From Pachypanchax playfairii (lineage: Eukaryota > Chordata > Actinopteri > Cyprinodontiformes > Aplocheilidae), in the NCBI GenBank assembly GCA_006937955.1, contig SSNP01000244.1, forward strand, positions 352,644 through 416,643: a stretch of DNA of 64,000 bases, given 5' to 3'. The first letter of the stretch is position 1, and every line of letters begins with the position of its first letter. The translations under genes and the position numbers were made by a program. The notes under the pieces were generated by a model. It worked only from the letters and a program-made list of their open reading frames with translations, searched no databases and had not been told where the DNA came from. Shown here one piece after another: positions 22,839 to 32,560 of the stretch.

Positions 22839-23556
22839 CATGGACGTAGTTTTAGAGGGGGACATGGGACAAAAGGCCGTTTTGGTCCCCTGTACTCTGC
22901 AACTGTCCAAAAACAATGTTTCGCTACATTAAACAGAGATGGGTTGAGCACTAGGACCAAGCAGAAAACGGCCGCTCAAGCTGAAGCCCGTCTCCCCTAG
23001 TTTAGCCCGCCTACCAGTTCCTCTTGTGTGATTGGCTGTTTCTGCTGTCACTCCCCCTTGCCTGTTTGCACAGACAGACAGACAGACCGGTGTGGTGGCA
23101 AGCTAACCTGCGGTCAGGAGTGCTGTGCAACTGTCGTTTGGCCAGCGTTTGGGTTTATGATGTCAAAGAGAAAAAAAGGCGACATAAAAGACTTTTTTAG
23201 AAGTCAAACTGTAAGTTACTCAAAGAAATGTGTTCCAGCCGTCCTTCAACACCTTTTCTTCCCAAATGTAATGCCAGTTTGACTTGCCCACCAGTAGGTG
23301 GTGCTAATTAAATGATAATATTCCATAAATAGGCAAAATTGTTACTAAGTTGGTGTGATGTTGACTCAGGTAAAACACAGAATTGGGTGATAATGTTTGG
23401 CTACATGCTTTACAACCAGTCAAACCAAGGAAAATTGGGCTTAAAGGTAGCAATAGAAAACTAAAAGAAACAATGGAGGACACAGTAAGCTGAAAGATTA
23501 GTTTTATGAAAAACACTTCTGTCCCCCCCACCTCTGAAATCAAAATTTCGTCCATG
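22839..23556 (+). mobile_element. hAT-A non-autonomous element, copy 2
   Basis: Ends CATGGACG and CGTCCATG with perfect 8-bp duplications AGTGTGAC at 22831-22838 and 23557-23564. It matches the copy at 5340-5863 but has a 208-bp extra block between direct AGTCAAAC repeats (23202-23209 and 23418-23425). Confidence 0.92.
23157..23210 (+). pseudogene. hAT transposase first exon remnant
   Basis: Reads MMSKRKKGDIKDFFRSQT and then meets ACT|GTAAGT, a strong splice donor. It is the counterpart of 5680-5745, where the frame instead continues to a stop. No later exon or catalytic domain is present. Confidence 0.5.
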
Positions 23557-23767
23557 AGTGTGACTGTATGCTTTCATCTGTGTTAGAGTTTATGAAAACT
23601 CTCTTTTTCTTGAACTTTCACCTCTTGTCCCTGATCTGGAATCTGCTGCTTGATTTAGAGTCCACTAACAGAATGTAGAGAAACATGACCATCTCAGACT
23701 TTGCTGGAAATAACTTGAGCAATAATTTCAGTGAATTATTATCTACCCTGGTTTATCATTCCACCAG

Positions 23768-23822
23768 ATTAACTCTGTATTTTGCAAGAAATCCAGCCAA
23801 GGAGCCGAGGAGGACGTTACAA
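23768..23822 (+). CDS. Exon-like block 4, uncertain
   Basis: This 55-bp block follows TATCATTCCACCAG and ends TTACAA|GTAAGC. It starts on a codon boundary, as the block at 21560 requires, and reads INSVFCKKSSQGAEEDVT plus one base. Against it, the sequence just downstream resembles the repeat-like stretch at 11938-12060, so the donor may belong to a repeat. It may be a real exon, an exonised repeat, or chance. Confidence 0.28.
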
Positions 23823-24573
23823 GTAAGCGGTGAGGTGAGTATTTGTTTGCAGGTGGGGTTATGGCGGTTAGGAAATGAGGAGGCAAGAGTTTGCAGTTAA
23901 ATGGTGCTTGAGGTGGAGCATGAAATGGGCAATTTGTTGTCATAACAGACTGAGGTGAGGCATAGACAAGAGGTTGTAAACTTGGTCAAAATCCAGTAAT
24001 GAATCTGTGATCCAATCTCCTTAATCAATGACACATCCAGTCTTGTATAAATGAAGCATAAACTTGTGAATAATATCAACACTGAACTCAAACTGCAAAT
24101 AATAAACCAGGGTAGAGTCTATGTCACAGCAAGGTAGAAAACAAATCAGTGACTTATTGATCTGTAGAGGGAGAGTCGTGGAAGCAGAAACTTGGTCATA
24201 TACATATGGCAGTTGAACATGATCATGAGAAAATGTTAGATTGTTGCTATGGTGTCAGTGATGCTGCAGGTTCCACTAAATCCTTTGAAATACTTCAAAA
24301 GTTTTTGGTAAGTTCAGAAGGATACCGATGATTTAGAGCACATGCCAACCCAAAGCAGGCTTGATGCTTTAGACAGACTGCAAACATTTGGGATTCCTTT
24401 GAGGATGTTGCTGTCTGTATCTGGTTCATGATAAATGTAGACCTTCACACTGTGATATCTTCAGTGTCTCGTACACGCTGGTCTCTGATTTTCACTTTTA
24501 TTTTGCAATTTTACAATTGTTGCTGTAAACTAATGAAATCATTACCACACCATATGCTAACTAGCATCCTTAA

Positions 24574-25158
24574 AGAGGTCCTTCCATTAAAAAGAGTTTT
24601 TTCTGAGGTTTCTGTTGAATATTTTAGCTCCACATGTGTTCTTACCTTCATAGTGGGTGTGAAAACAGGTCAACAACTTCTCTTTCAGTTTTTATCTCTC
24701 AAACTACGCAGGTGGTGATAAAACCCGAGTTCCCCCGAGTGCGAACAGCCTGTATCTGTTTCATCACAACTCCTTTGTTCATTAGTATTCTGCAGCTCCC
24801 GCAATTTAAACCACACCTAGCATGCTGCTGGCTAAAAGCTGTTAGCATAAGACGTAGCAAACAGGAAGACACGACGTCTGACGTTACCATGTGCAGTGGG
24901 GCAGGAAACAGTATACCTTGCTCTCATAGGCTAGTTTGTTAGCCAATCAGAGTCCAGCAAATTCGAACAATGAATATGAACAAGCCTGACGAAGCAGCCT
25001 GACGGAAGGAGCCGGAACCACCCAAATTTTAACGCAGATGGATTGAAAGGTCTGTTAATCAGTGTTTCCTGATGTTTTTTAGATATAAAATGTTTCATAT
25101 TACTGTTAATACTTCAGAAACAACCACAAAGTCCTGAAATTTGTATGAAATGGCCTCT
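24574..25158 (+). mobile_element. N1 TTAA-type element, copy 4
   Basis: Starts AGAGGTCCTTCCATTA after TTAA (24570-24573) and ends GGCCTCT before TTAA (25159-25162). Full length, 585 bp. Confidence 0.92.
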
Positions 25159-25694
25159 TTAAAAGTCAACGAGGAGCTTCAAAAGTATTTTGGCATTTTA
25201 CTTTAATTAAAAATAACTACAATACAGTTTAAAATGAAACATGTGCAGAATGTTAAAAAACAGGTTAAGTAACAGAGGTTTTCCAGCTAACTATGTCATG
25301 AATGTTAGGTATTTGGTGGCATTAGTTCATATATATCACCGTCTGGATCCAGAAATGTTTTGAAGAATTCCCTGTTATTGTAAGATCTTATGAAGGAAAT
25401 GATCTGTTTGGTGCGACTTTTTAAAACTGTGATCTACCTTGAAACCCAAAACATGAGTGTACTACATGAGTAGACACAGTTTGGGATTAAAATAAATAGA
25501 ACCCAGTGAAACTAACATCTTGAATGACACTATTATTTTACATCCATCAAGCTTCATCTAATAGGTTTTTTGTGTTTGTCAGTAGCAGCTTGTGTAACAC
25601 TTATTTTGCAGATTCTCTTTAAGTTGATGGAAGGCCAAAACTAAACTTGTGCAATCTGTTATCAGTCAAATGTTTTGTGACGTTTCATCTGCAG

Positions 25695-25801
25695 TACAGC
25701 AAGAAGAGTTAGTGAGAGAAGAACTTCCACTCAGACTGTTTCAGGCACTCCAACAGGCTCCTCTCCAGCAGATTGCATCATATCATTTTTCACTTCTCTA
25801 A
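25695..25801 (+). CDS. Candidate terminal exon-like block 5
   Basis: Follows TTTCATCTGCAG. Two bases complete the codon left by 23768-23822, and 34 codons follow before TAA: QQEELVREELPLRLFQALQQ and then APLQQIASYHFSLL. It has no internal donor of quality. An AATAAA lies about 315 bases past the stop (near 26119). A competing acceptor at 25948 (TTCAATTGTAG) is also open in the same phase, so which of the two is used, if either, is undecided. Confidence 0.22.
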
Positions 25802-26132
25802 CTCTTCTTTTAAATTTTTCATTTATTTCAGATCAATAATTCAGGCTGATTAACTTGATTTGGGGGTCGTCAGTATTTTTGATCAAATAGCTGGTAGAAC
25901 TGTGTCATATTAAATGTGCTACACATGCCTTTTTTTTTCAATTGTAGGATCAGACTACAGAAGTGCTCACATCTGGATCAAAGCCAAAACATTGAGATTG
26001 AAATCTATAATATGTTTCAATTTAACTGACTCCTGCTTCAGCTATTTCTTTTTGCTAGTGGGGAGAACTGTGTGAGTCAATGTTCACTAAAGCTAAGAAC
26101 TTTACATTGGCTTATGGTCAAAATAAATTCAA

Positions 26133-27011
26133 CACTCTCAGAAATAGAGGTACGAGACAAGAACATTTTTGTACCTATAGGTACATTTTTTTTAAATGTT
26201 CCCTCAAAGGTACAATATTGGTCTTTAAAAGGCCAGAAATGCGTTATTGCACCTGCAGTAGGTACAAAGATGGACCTGGACTAAAAGGTACACCCCAAGC
26301 GACAAGAATTTGTACTCTTCTTGTCACTGGGAGTGTTCCCTATAGTCCAGGTCCATTTTTGTACCTTATGAAGTAGTTCCAGTAAAACGGTAAAATGATA
26401 CCACTTTTTGAAGTCTAAAACCAACATTTGAAAATGATGGATGAAACTTAATAAAATAGAGATTAACCAGCTTTGGCCAGGCTTGCAGGTGGAGTAACTT
26501 GAAATGGTACAAATTTGCACTTCATATCAGTTTGAACCCTCAAAGAGGTACTTCTGGCCTTTTAAAGATTAATATTGTACTTTTGGTAAATGGCTTGCAC
26601 TTGTATAGCGCTTTACTCAGGTCCTACGACCCCCAAAGCGCTTCACACTACAGTATGTCATTCACCCATTCACACACATTCACACGTCTGGTGATGATGA
26701 ACTACACACACGTTGTAACCACAGCTGTCCTCAGACACACACAGACAGATACAGTACAAGGTTGCCAGGCACCGCCGGACCCTCCGACCACCACCAAACA
26801 GGCAAAGTGGGTTAAATGTTGTGTTCAAGGACACAAAAGCCAGGCGATCTTTTTCTCTGGGAAGCGGGGATTTGAGCCAGTGACCTTCTGGTTACCAGAC
26901 GACCTGCTCTACCGCCTGAGCCACAGCCGCCCACATTTGAAGGGACATTTATAAGAAAGGACCTATAGGTACAAAAAATATTTTTGTCTCGTACCTCTAT
27001 TTCTGAGAGTG
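26133..27011. mobile_element. Long-arm foldback DNA element
   Basis: The two ends are inverted copies beginning CACTCTCAGAAATAGAGGTA and staying alignable for roughly 120 bases, including CTATAGGT and TCTTTAAAAGGCCAGAA. The right arm is split by a SINE. The centre repeats GGTACA-type words. No target duplication can be fixed, so the superfamily is left open. The element has no coding content. Confidence 0.78.
26587..26931 (-). mobile_element. SINE-A, inserted in a foldback arm
   Basis: Reverse copy of the SINE at 13247: tail first (AAATGGCTTGCACTTGTATA, CCCCAAAGCGCTTCACAC), head last (GACCTGCTCTACCGCCTGAG, CCACAGCCGCC). ACTTTTG before and ACATTTG after it may be an imperfect target duplication. 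A 151-codon frame crosses it but is only repeat sequence. Confidence 0.85.
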
Positions 27012-27984
27012 AAGGATTCTCAGTAAAGCACTTTTTTTTTTATTTCTAATGATATTTCAAGCAGGTTTGCTTTTTAAAAATAAATTCCCTACAACATCTA
27101 TAAACTAGCTCTGCAAAAAGTTTACCTGTTTGGGAAGAAGAAGCAAATGCTAGGTGGGTATAAGGCTGGGAGAAAAGCTGAGTATAAATCAGGAGAACAG
27201 CAGGAGAAAGGTGGGAGGGATGGGAATGGAAAGAAAAGATGTGATATAAGTCCAACTGGAGAAGCTTGCATCGCCTTCCTTCTCTTAATAGCTCCACACT
27301 CCCTTCCTTCCCAATCCTCTTTCCAGGGTAAGATGAAAGAAAGAGAGATTAAGAGTAGTGCAAGGACTGACATGAACAGTAACATGAGGAAGAAGAAAGG
27401 TCAGTGGTCATTTGTGAGAGTTCCTCCAGGCAGTTCAGGAGTCTAAAGGTTTGAAGATCCCCACCCAGTTTTCAGCCTGGCTCTTCTGTGGCATGTTTGG
27501 GATTTGTCTTTTAAATGGAATCAGCCTGTCGGTCAACTGTGCATGACTTTGTGTATCTCTGTCTCTCCCCATGCAAATTCATCGACATACAAAAAGGTAT
27601 TTTAGCTACATTTTTCAGATGAGATGAATATTTGGTCAGAAAGACCTTAATGGATCTGAATCAGCTTCTTATCGTCTCCGATGGTCAGACAGAAGTTGTT
27701 ATAGAAATTTAATTGATTAAAAATAGAAGTTACTCTATTTAAAATGTACTATTAGTCTCAACTATTTCAGTTACTTTATAAAAGTAATAAAACTAGTAAT
27801 ATAAGTTATATTTAAATTAGATTTTCAAAATCTGACTGGGTGTAATTAATTGTGACAGAAGTTTTTAAAAAAAAAATATACACAGCAGAGATAATTCATC
27901 ACTAACTTCTATTAAGCTTATTTAGAAATCATCCAAATTTGTTAAATAACATCTTAGTTATCAGTTTATTCTAATATCAGTGCT
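27012..27984. other. Non-coding DNA
   Basis: Purine-rich from 27120 to 27410. A short open block at 27318-27400 between CTTTCCAG and AAAG|GTCAGT is low-complexity (Lys/Arg/Ser) and the donor is poor. Confidence 0.4.
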
Positions 27985-28075
27985 GCATAGTGGTGCAGCG
28001 GGTAGCTCTGTTGCTTTGAGTTTGACATCCAACTGGAACCTTTCCGTGTGAAGTTTTCATATTGGATGTTTTGTT
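27985..28075 (+). mobile_element. Diverged V-SINE head fragment
   Basis: TAGTGGTGCAGCGGGTAGCT followed by CTGTTGC matches the head of the V-SINE at 46766; the rest is decayed. Confidence 0.45.
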
Positions 28076-28349
28076 TTTTCAGGTATTCTGCTTTAGGCTG
28101 TATTTACACCTAATAGTTCGGTGGACTCGGTTCGACTGGAGACCAAAACTGCAACATTGTTGCGTAGTTGGTGCGGTTTGGATTCACACTGCACTTTAGA
28201 AAATGGATGTATGAATTTAATAACCAATCCCATGTCAGACTATAGCCCCTCTTTCTCACATCTGAATGAAAACCTTGGATTTAATCATTTCACATCTGTT
28301 AAGAAAGTTTATCAAAATATTGTTAAGCAGTTGATCATTTTGCATCTAT

Positions 28350-29183
28350 GGTAGTCTCTTTGAGACAATCAAATTCAATCAATGCTTTTACACCAATCAA
28401 AAAAAATAATTAATGAAAGTGTAACATTGGCATTGTACTTTCATTTTTATTTCATTTTGGTTTATGGTGCCACCTAAATTATGATAAACAGTCTGTAATT
28501 CTGTAAAAACTAGATTCTTTTTTAAAGTTGCCATTTCACAAAAATTTCATGACTTTGTGGTTATTAAGTTATAGGTATTAACCTGTAATATGAAACATTT
28601 TATATCTAAAAAATCATTAGGAAACACTAATTAATAGACCTTTCAATCTATCTGCGTCAAGATTCGTCAGGCTTCAGCAGCAACTCATTAATATTCATTA
28701 TGCAAATTTGCTGGACTCAGATTGGCTAACAAACTAGCCAATGAGAGCAAGGTATATTGTTTCCTGCTCCGCTGTGCATGGCAACACCAGGTCCAACATC
28801 TTCCTGTTTGCTACGTGTTATGCTACAGCTTTTAGCCAGCAGCATGCTAGGTGTGGTTTCAATTGCGGGAACTGCCGAATACTAACGAACAAAGGAGTTG
28901 TGACGAAACAGATACAGGCTGTTCGGACTCGGGAGAACTCGGGTTTTATCACCACCTGCGTAGTTTGAGATAAAAACTGAAAGAGAAGTTGTTGACCTGT
29001 TTTCACTCCCACTATGAAGGTAAGAACACCTGTGGAGCTAAAATATTTAACAGAAACCTCATAAAAAACATTTTTAATGGAAGGGCCTCTTTAAGGTTAT
29101 GGGCCTATTTACATATACCAGCCTTTTGGAAATCTGTGCCCCTACATGCCCCCCCCAACAAAGATTTTCTAGACACACCCCTG
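28350..29183 (+). mobile_element. hAT-B copy interrupted by N1
   Basis: Left part (about 28350-28521) and right part (29095-29183) align with 35817-36023: AAATTATGATAAACAGTCT on one side, CAACAAAGATTTTCTAGACA and CACCCCTG on the other. The left terminus is lost. The N1 insertion lies at the TTAA that is intact in the other copy. Confidence 0.7.
28526..29090 (-). mobile_element. N1 TTAA-type element, copy 5
   Basis: Between TTAA 28522-28525 and TTAA 29091-29094. Starts AGTTGCCATTTCAC and ends GGAAGGGCCTCT. Inserted inside a hAT-B element. Confidence 0.92.
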
Positions 29184-29484
29184 TTGCTGTAGGCTTGACA
29201 TGTTGATCTTGGGAAGTTGTGAGTTTGCACTGTTGAAGGTGCTCTGTAATGTCTTTCTCTCTCATCTCTTTTACATTTAAAATTATTTAAAATTTCAAAA
29301 CACCACCACTGAGAGAGAAAAAGCTTCCACATCCATCTTAACTGATCAATCTTCTGTTGCAAGCTGAGACAGATGTGCAGGTGCAACCTTGACTGTCCAC
29401 AGCTGGAACCCCAAAAGGAGAAAAAAGGCATCAATGAATAACACAAGAGAAACATTCAAAACAATAACACCAGAAAAAAATCTC

Positions 29485-29680
29485 TTAAATCCAGGTGTTC
29501 ATGTCCTGCAGGTTTTCACATGTTTCCCTGCTTCAGCACACCTGTTTTAAATTTATGATTGATTAACAAGCTGCTGCTGAGAGGGTAATACAATCATTTG
29601 AATCAAGTGTGTTTAAGCAGGAAAGCATGTGAAACAAGCAGCACGGTGGGGCTGGAGGACCAGGACTGGAAAACACTGTC
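29485..29680. mobile_element. hAT-C-related palindromic element, diverged
   Basis: Shares TGTTTCCCTGCTTCAGCACA with the element at 15090-15295 and is itself palindromic: CTGCTTCAGCACACCTG near the left is mirrored by the AAGTGTGTTTAAGCAG block on the right. Exact ends and target duplication are not clear. Confidence 0.55.
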
Positions 29681-29689
29681 ATAAGTAAA

Positions 29690-32100
29690 TGTAATATAAC
29701 TACATATTTTCCTCAGTAAATCATTTTGCAATGAAATTACATAAGTCCGTTACATGTAACTCAACCCTGCCTGTGACACATCCAGTTCAGCATCAGCATA
29801 TGAATGAATGACTCATCAGGTATGAGTGAATCGGCTCGCTGGCATTCAACAGTGTTGGTGGAAAACTTTTTTCCTTGTAGAAACATTAAAACATGCTATA
29901 ATTAAGGTAATTTATGTTGATTTACTTCTACCGTGCACTTCATCTCATTAAGTATATGGATGAGCTGCACAGGTGCTTGACAGCGGTGTACTTTTTGATT
30001 TTTTTTTCCATATAATTCATGTAAAAGTGTAAAATGATGTTTATTACTGGGCTGAGAATAACTAATAGTCGTACTTTCTGCTCGGGCTAATCACGGTGTT
30101 GGTTAATCGACTACTTAGAGGAAGGCACATTTCCCTCCCAGTCCCTAATGTAATAAAAAGCTTTTAGCAGCTTCTTCCAATGCGTCTGGATTTTACTTTT
30201 CCCTTTTTCCTTTGGATCTAATCAATTTCCATATTTAATTAGCTTGGCTCATTAAATGCCATGCGCACTAAAATGTATGCTGGGATAATTGCATGCAATG
30301 TTATAGACACAAATTATCTATAATGTTCTTGTGTGAGTTGTGATGGAACATGCAGGCCTTGTTGATTAGTCCGCTCTAATAGACATGGCACTTGATTTGT
30401 TTGTCTTATCAGCGTGCATGTGGATATGAATGAGTGCACCCTTGGGTGCCCAAATGCACGTTTGGCTGTTGTGTTTCTGCGCGCATGGAGCCTTAAGTGT
30501 GTATTCATGCCAATCTAGCTGTCAACCCTGAACCATCTTACAAAGGGAAATTACCCATCAGCTCTAGTAAAAGCATGGCTGACAACCTCTAATCATGGTC
30601 ATGGGAGAAAACAAATCAGTGTCACATGTGTGTCGACACACACACGAACACACACTACTGACTCGGACAAAGACAGTGAGACACAGACAAGAGGAAATAA
30701 CCCAAAATCCTAATCCATCCATTTGCTTGTAGCACATTACGAAACGGTACACAGGAGGAAACTGAGTCGCCGTTTTCTCTTTGTTGTTGTATTTTTCATA
30801 AAATCATTGTACTATTTTTACTCAAATGTACAGCTTTTTCTATTTCCAATTCCAAGCTGAACTATAGGTGAATCTTGATCACGCAGCATCGTAAGACATG
30901 CATGGATAACTTTGACATGTACAATTAGCTGTTGTCAGCGGCCAAAGGCAGTAGTGCAATTTAGGAGGTGCACATTATTGTGGTAAATGGAAGTGACAGC
31001 AATTTGATATGTTGTTTGAATGTGGAGTGATAGCGAATCCTTTCTGACCCTTGTTTAAGTAGGCTCACTCTCGACAAGCGAACACCCTTTATTCAAAAGA
31101 GATAATTGGTTTGGCAAAACGTTGATCACGGAGGCTGTAAAATGTTTTGGGAGAGAAAGTAGCAAGCGCTGATTAACCTTGTCACGGCTGTTGACGTCTC
31201 ACGACCACGCAGCTCTCACTTTCAGTGTGCTTTCTTGCATCGAATGTCATTCTAATGTTTCCTCTTTTCTTTGTCGTGGAGTTCTAGGAATAAGTGTTAA
31301 ATAAGTGTTTTTCTTTTTGATTGTCCTTCAGTTGACAGATGCTTTCATGGTAGAGACGATTTAATTCTAGTGAGGTTCCAGACTGCTGTGGTTAGTCTCT
31401 GAACCCAAACTTCTAAAGCAGTGATGGATTATGACTCAGGAGGTTGGGCTGAGGGAGGCGAGGTCAGCCTTTACACTCTCTTTGGTCCCCTTGCTGTGGT
31501 TTCCTCACATTTGGCACGCACACAACTGTATTGTGCATGAAGCTCCTCTGATGTGGTGCTGCCATGATGAGTAAGCACACATATGATGGTGTGGGTATGT
31601 GTGTGGTATCCAGAGCTCTGCTTGACACATGGTCATGAGCAAACTGAGAGGCTGAGTTCCCAAGGTAGTTTGGTGTATATGTTACGCAGCATTTTACCGC
31701 CCAATCTTCTTTGCCTCAGCCTAATTAGAGGACAGTTGTGGGCTCTTCAAGTTACGTAAGCTCCAACGACCTCCTGTTGAAACAGTTCGGCACCCCACAT
31801 ATGGTTTAAGTGTTCCGAATTTTAGCTCTACTTAAATTCTAAATTGGTGAAAGTCCTTCATTCAGCATTTTTCAGCTTTTCTGCTATTATATACACATAC
31901 CTTCACTATATTGTCAACGTTCAGCCACTGACAGAAAGTACATTAAAAGGAATGTGATTCATGTTGCATTGTATTTGACAGTCTTTACTTCTATTGCTTT
32001 TTATAAAACAGTGTGGTGCTGCGTTATCATCTATTCAAAGCCCTTTGAGAGGCATATAAATGTCTATTAAATTAAATAACTTCTCTTTCTGGGTTTTTTT
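29690..32100. other. Gene-free stretch, low in repeats
   Basis: No exon or transposon seen. From 30080 to 30320 and from 30880 to 31200 it is rich in AATTA, TAATTG and ATGCAT words, which would suit distal regulatory DNA. That is a guess without alignment. Confidence 0.35.
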
Positions 32101-32110
32101 TTTCAATTAA

Positions 32111-32560
32111 AGGTCCTTCACAATCCCTTTTTGGAGCTTTTAACAATGTTGTGATGCTATTTCCTTGTTAACCCACCCCCCCCCCCCCCCCCCAAGTGGT
32201 TTTTGGCTTTATACATGCATTTCTCTAACCTTGCACTGCAAGATGTATTATCGCGAGATTTCATAAACCGTCTGACTCCAAGCCACTGGTCGTTGAGACC
32301 AATCATGTGTTAGCATTGTGCTTTGGGGTGGGTGTTCAGGTATGGTTGGCAGCAAATGCCCTGGCAAAGTAAAACAAACATTGCCGCGCCAGTGGACATA
32401 CGTGTAGAAGTAGTTATTAAATCCCTTTTAGGAGAACTAGAGATGATTTACTTCCAACTGGATTAGGCAAGAGCTCGATTTACTGTGATTGGCTAAAGAC
32501 AAGTTTCCGCTTGAATATTTAACAACTGGCCGGCTGTTTGTTAGCTCTGTTACTCTGACT
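32111..32560. mobile_element. N3/N6 composite TTAA element
   Basis: Begins AGGTCCTTCACAATCCC after TTAA (32107-32110). The first about 110 bases match N3 (GGAGCTTTTAACAATGTTGT and TTGTGATGCTATTTCC); from about 32235 it matches the N6 element at 50813 instead (CTAGCATTGTGCTTTGGGG-like sequence, then TTTTAGGAGAACTAGAGAT). The right end is not fixed. Confidence 0.55.
32176..32193. repeat. Poly-C tract
   Basis: Eighteen consecutive C residues inside the N3-like part of the element at 32111. Confidence 0.95.

Noticed and set aside
26499..26954. 151-codon plus-strand frame as a gene
   Set aside because: Nearly all of it is reverse-oriented SINE-A inside a foldback element.
27318..27400. Exon of the host gene
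   Set aside because: Low-complexity Lys/Arg/Ser peptide, donor AAAG|GTCAGT is poor, and it does not fit the phase of neighbouring blocks better than 23768.
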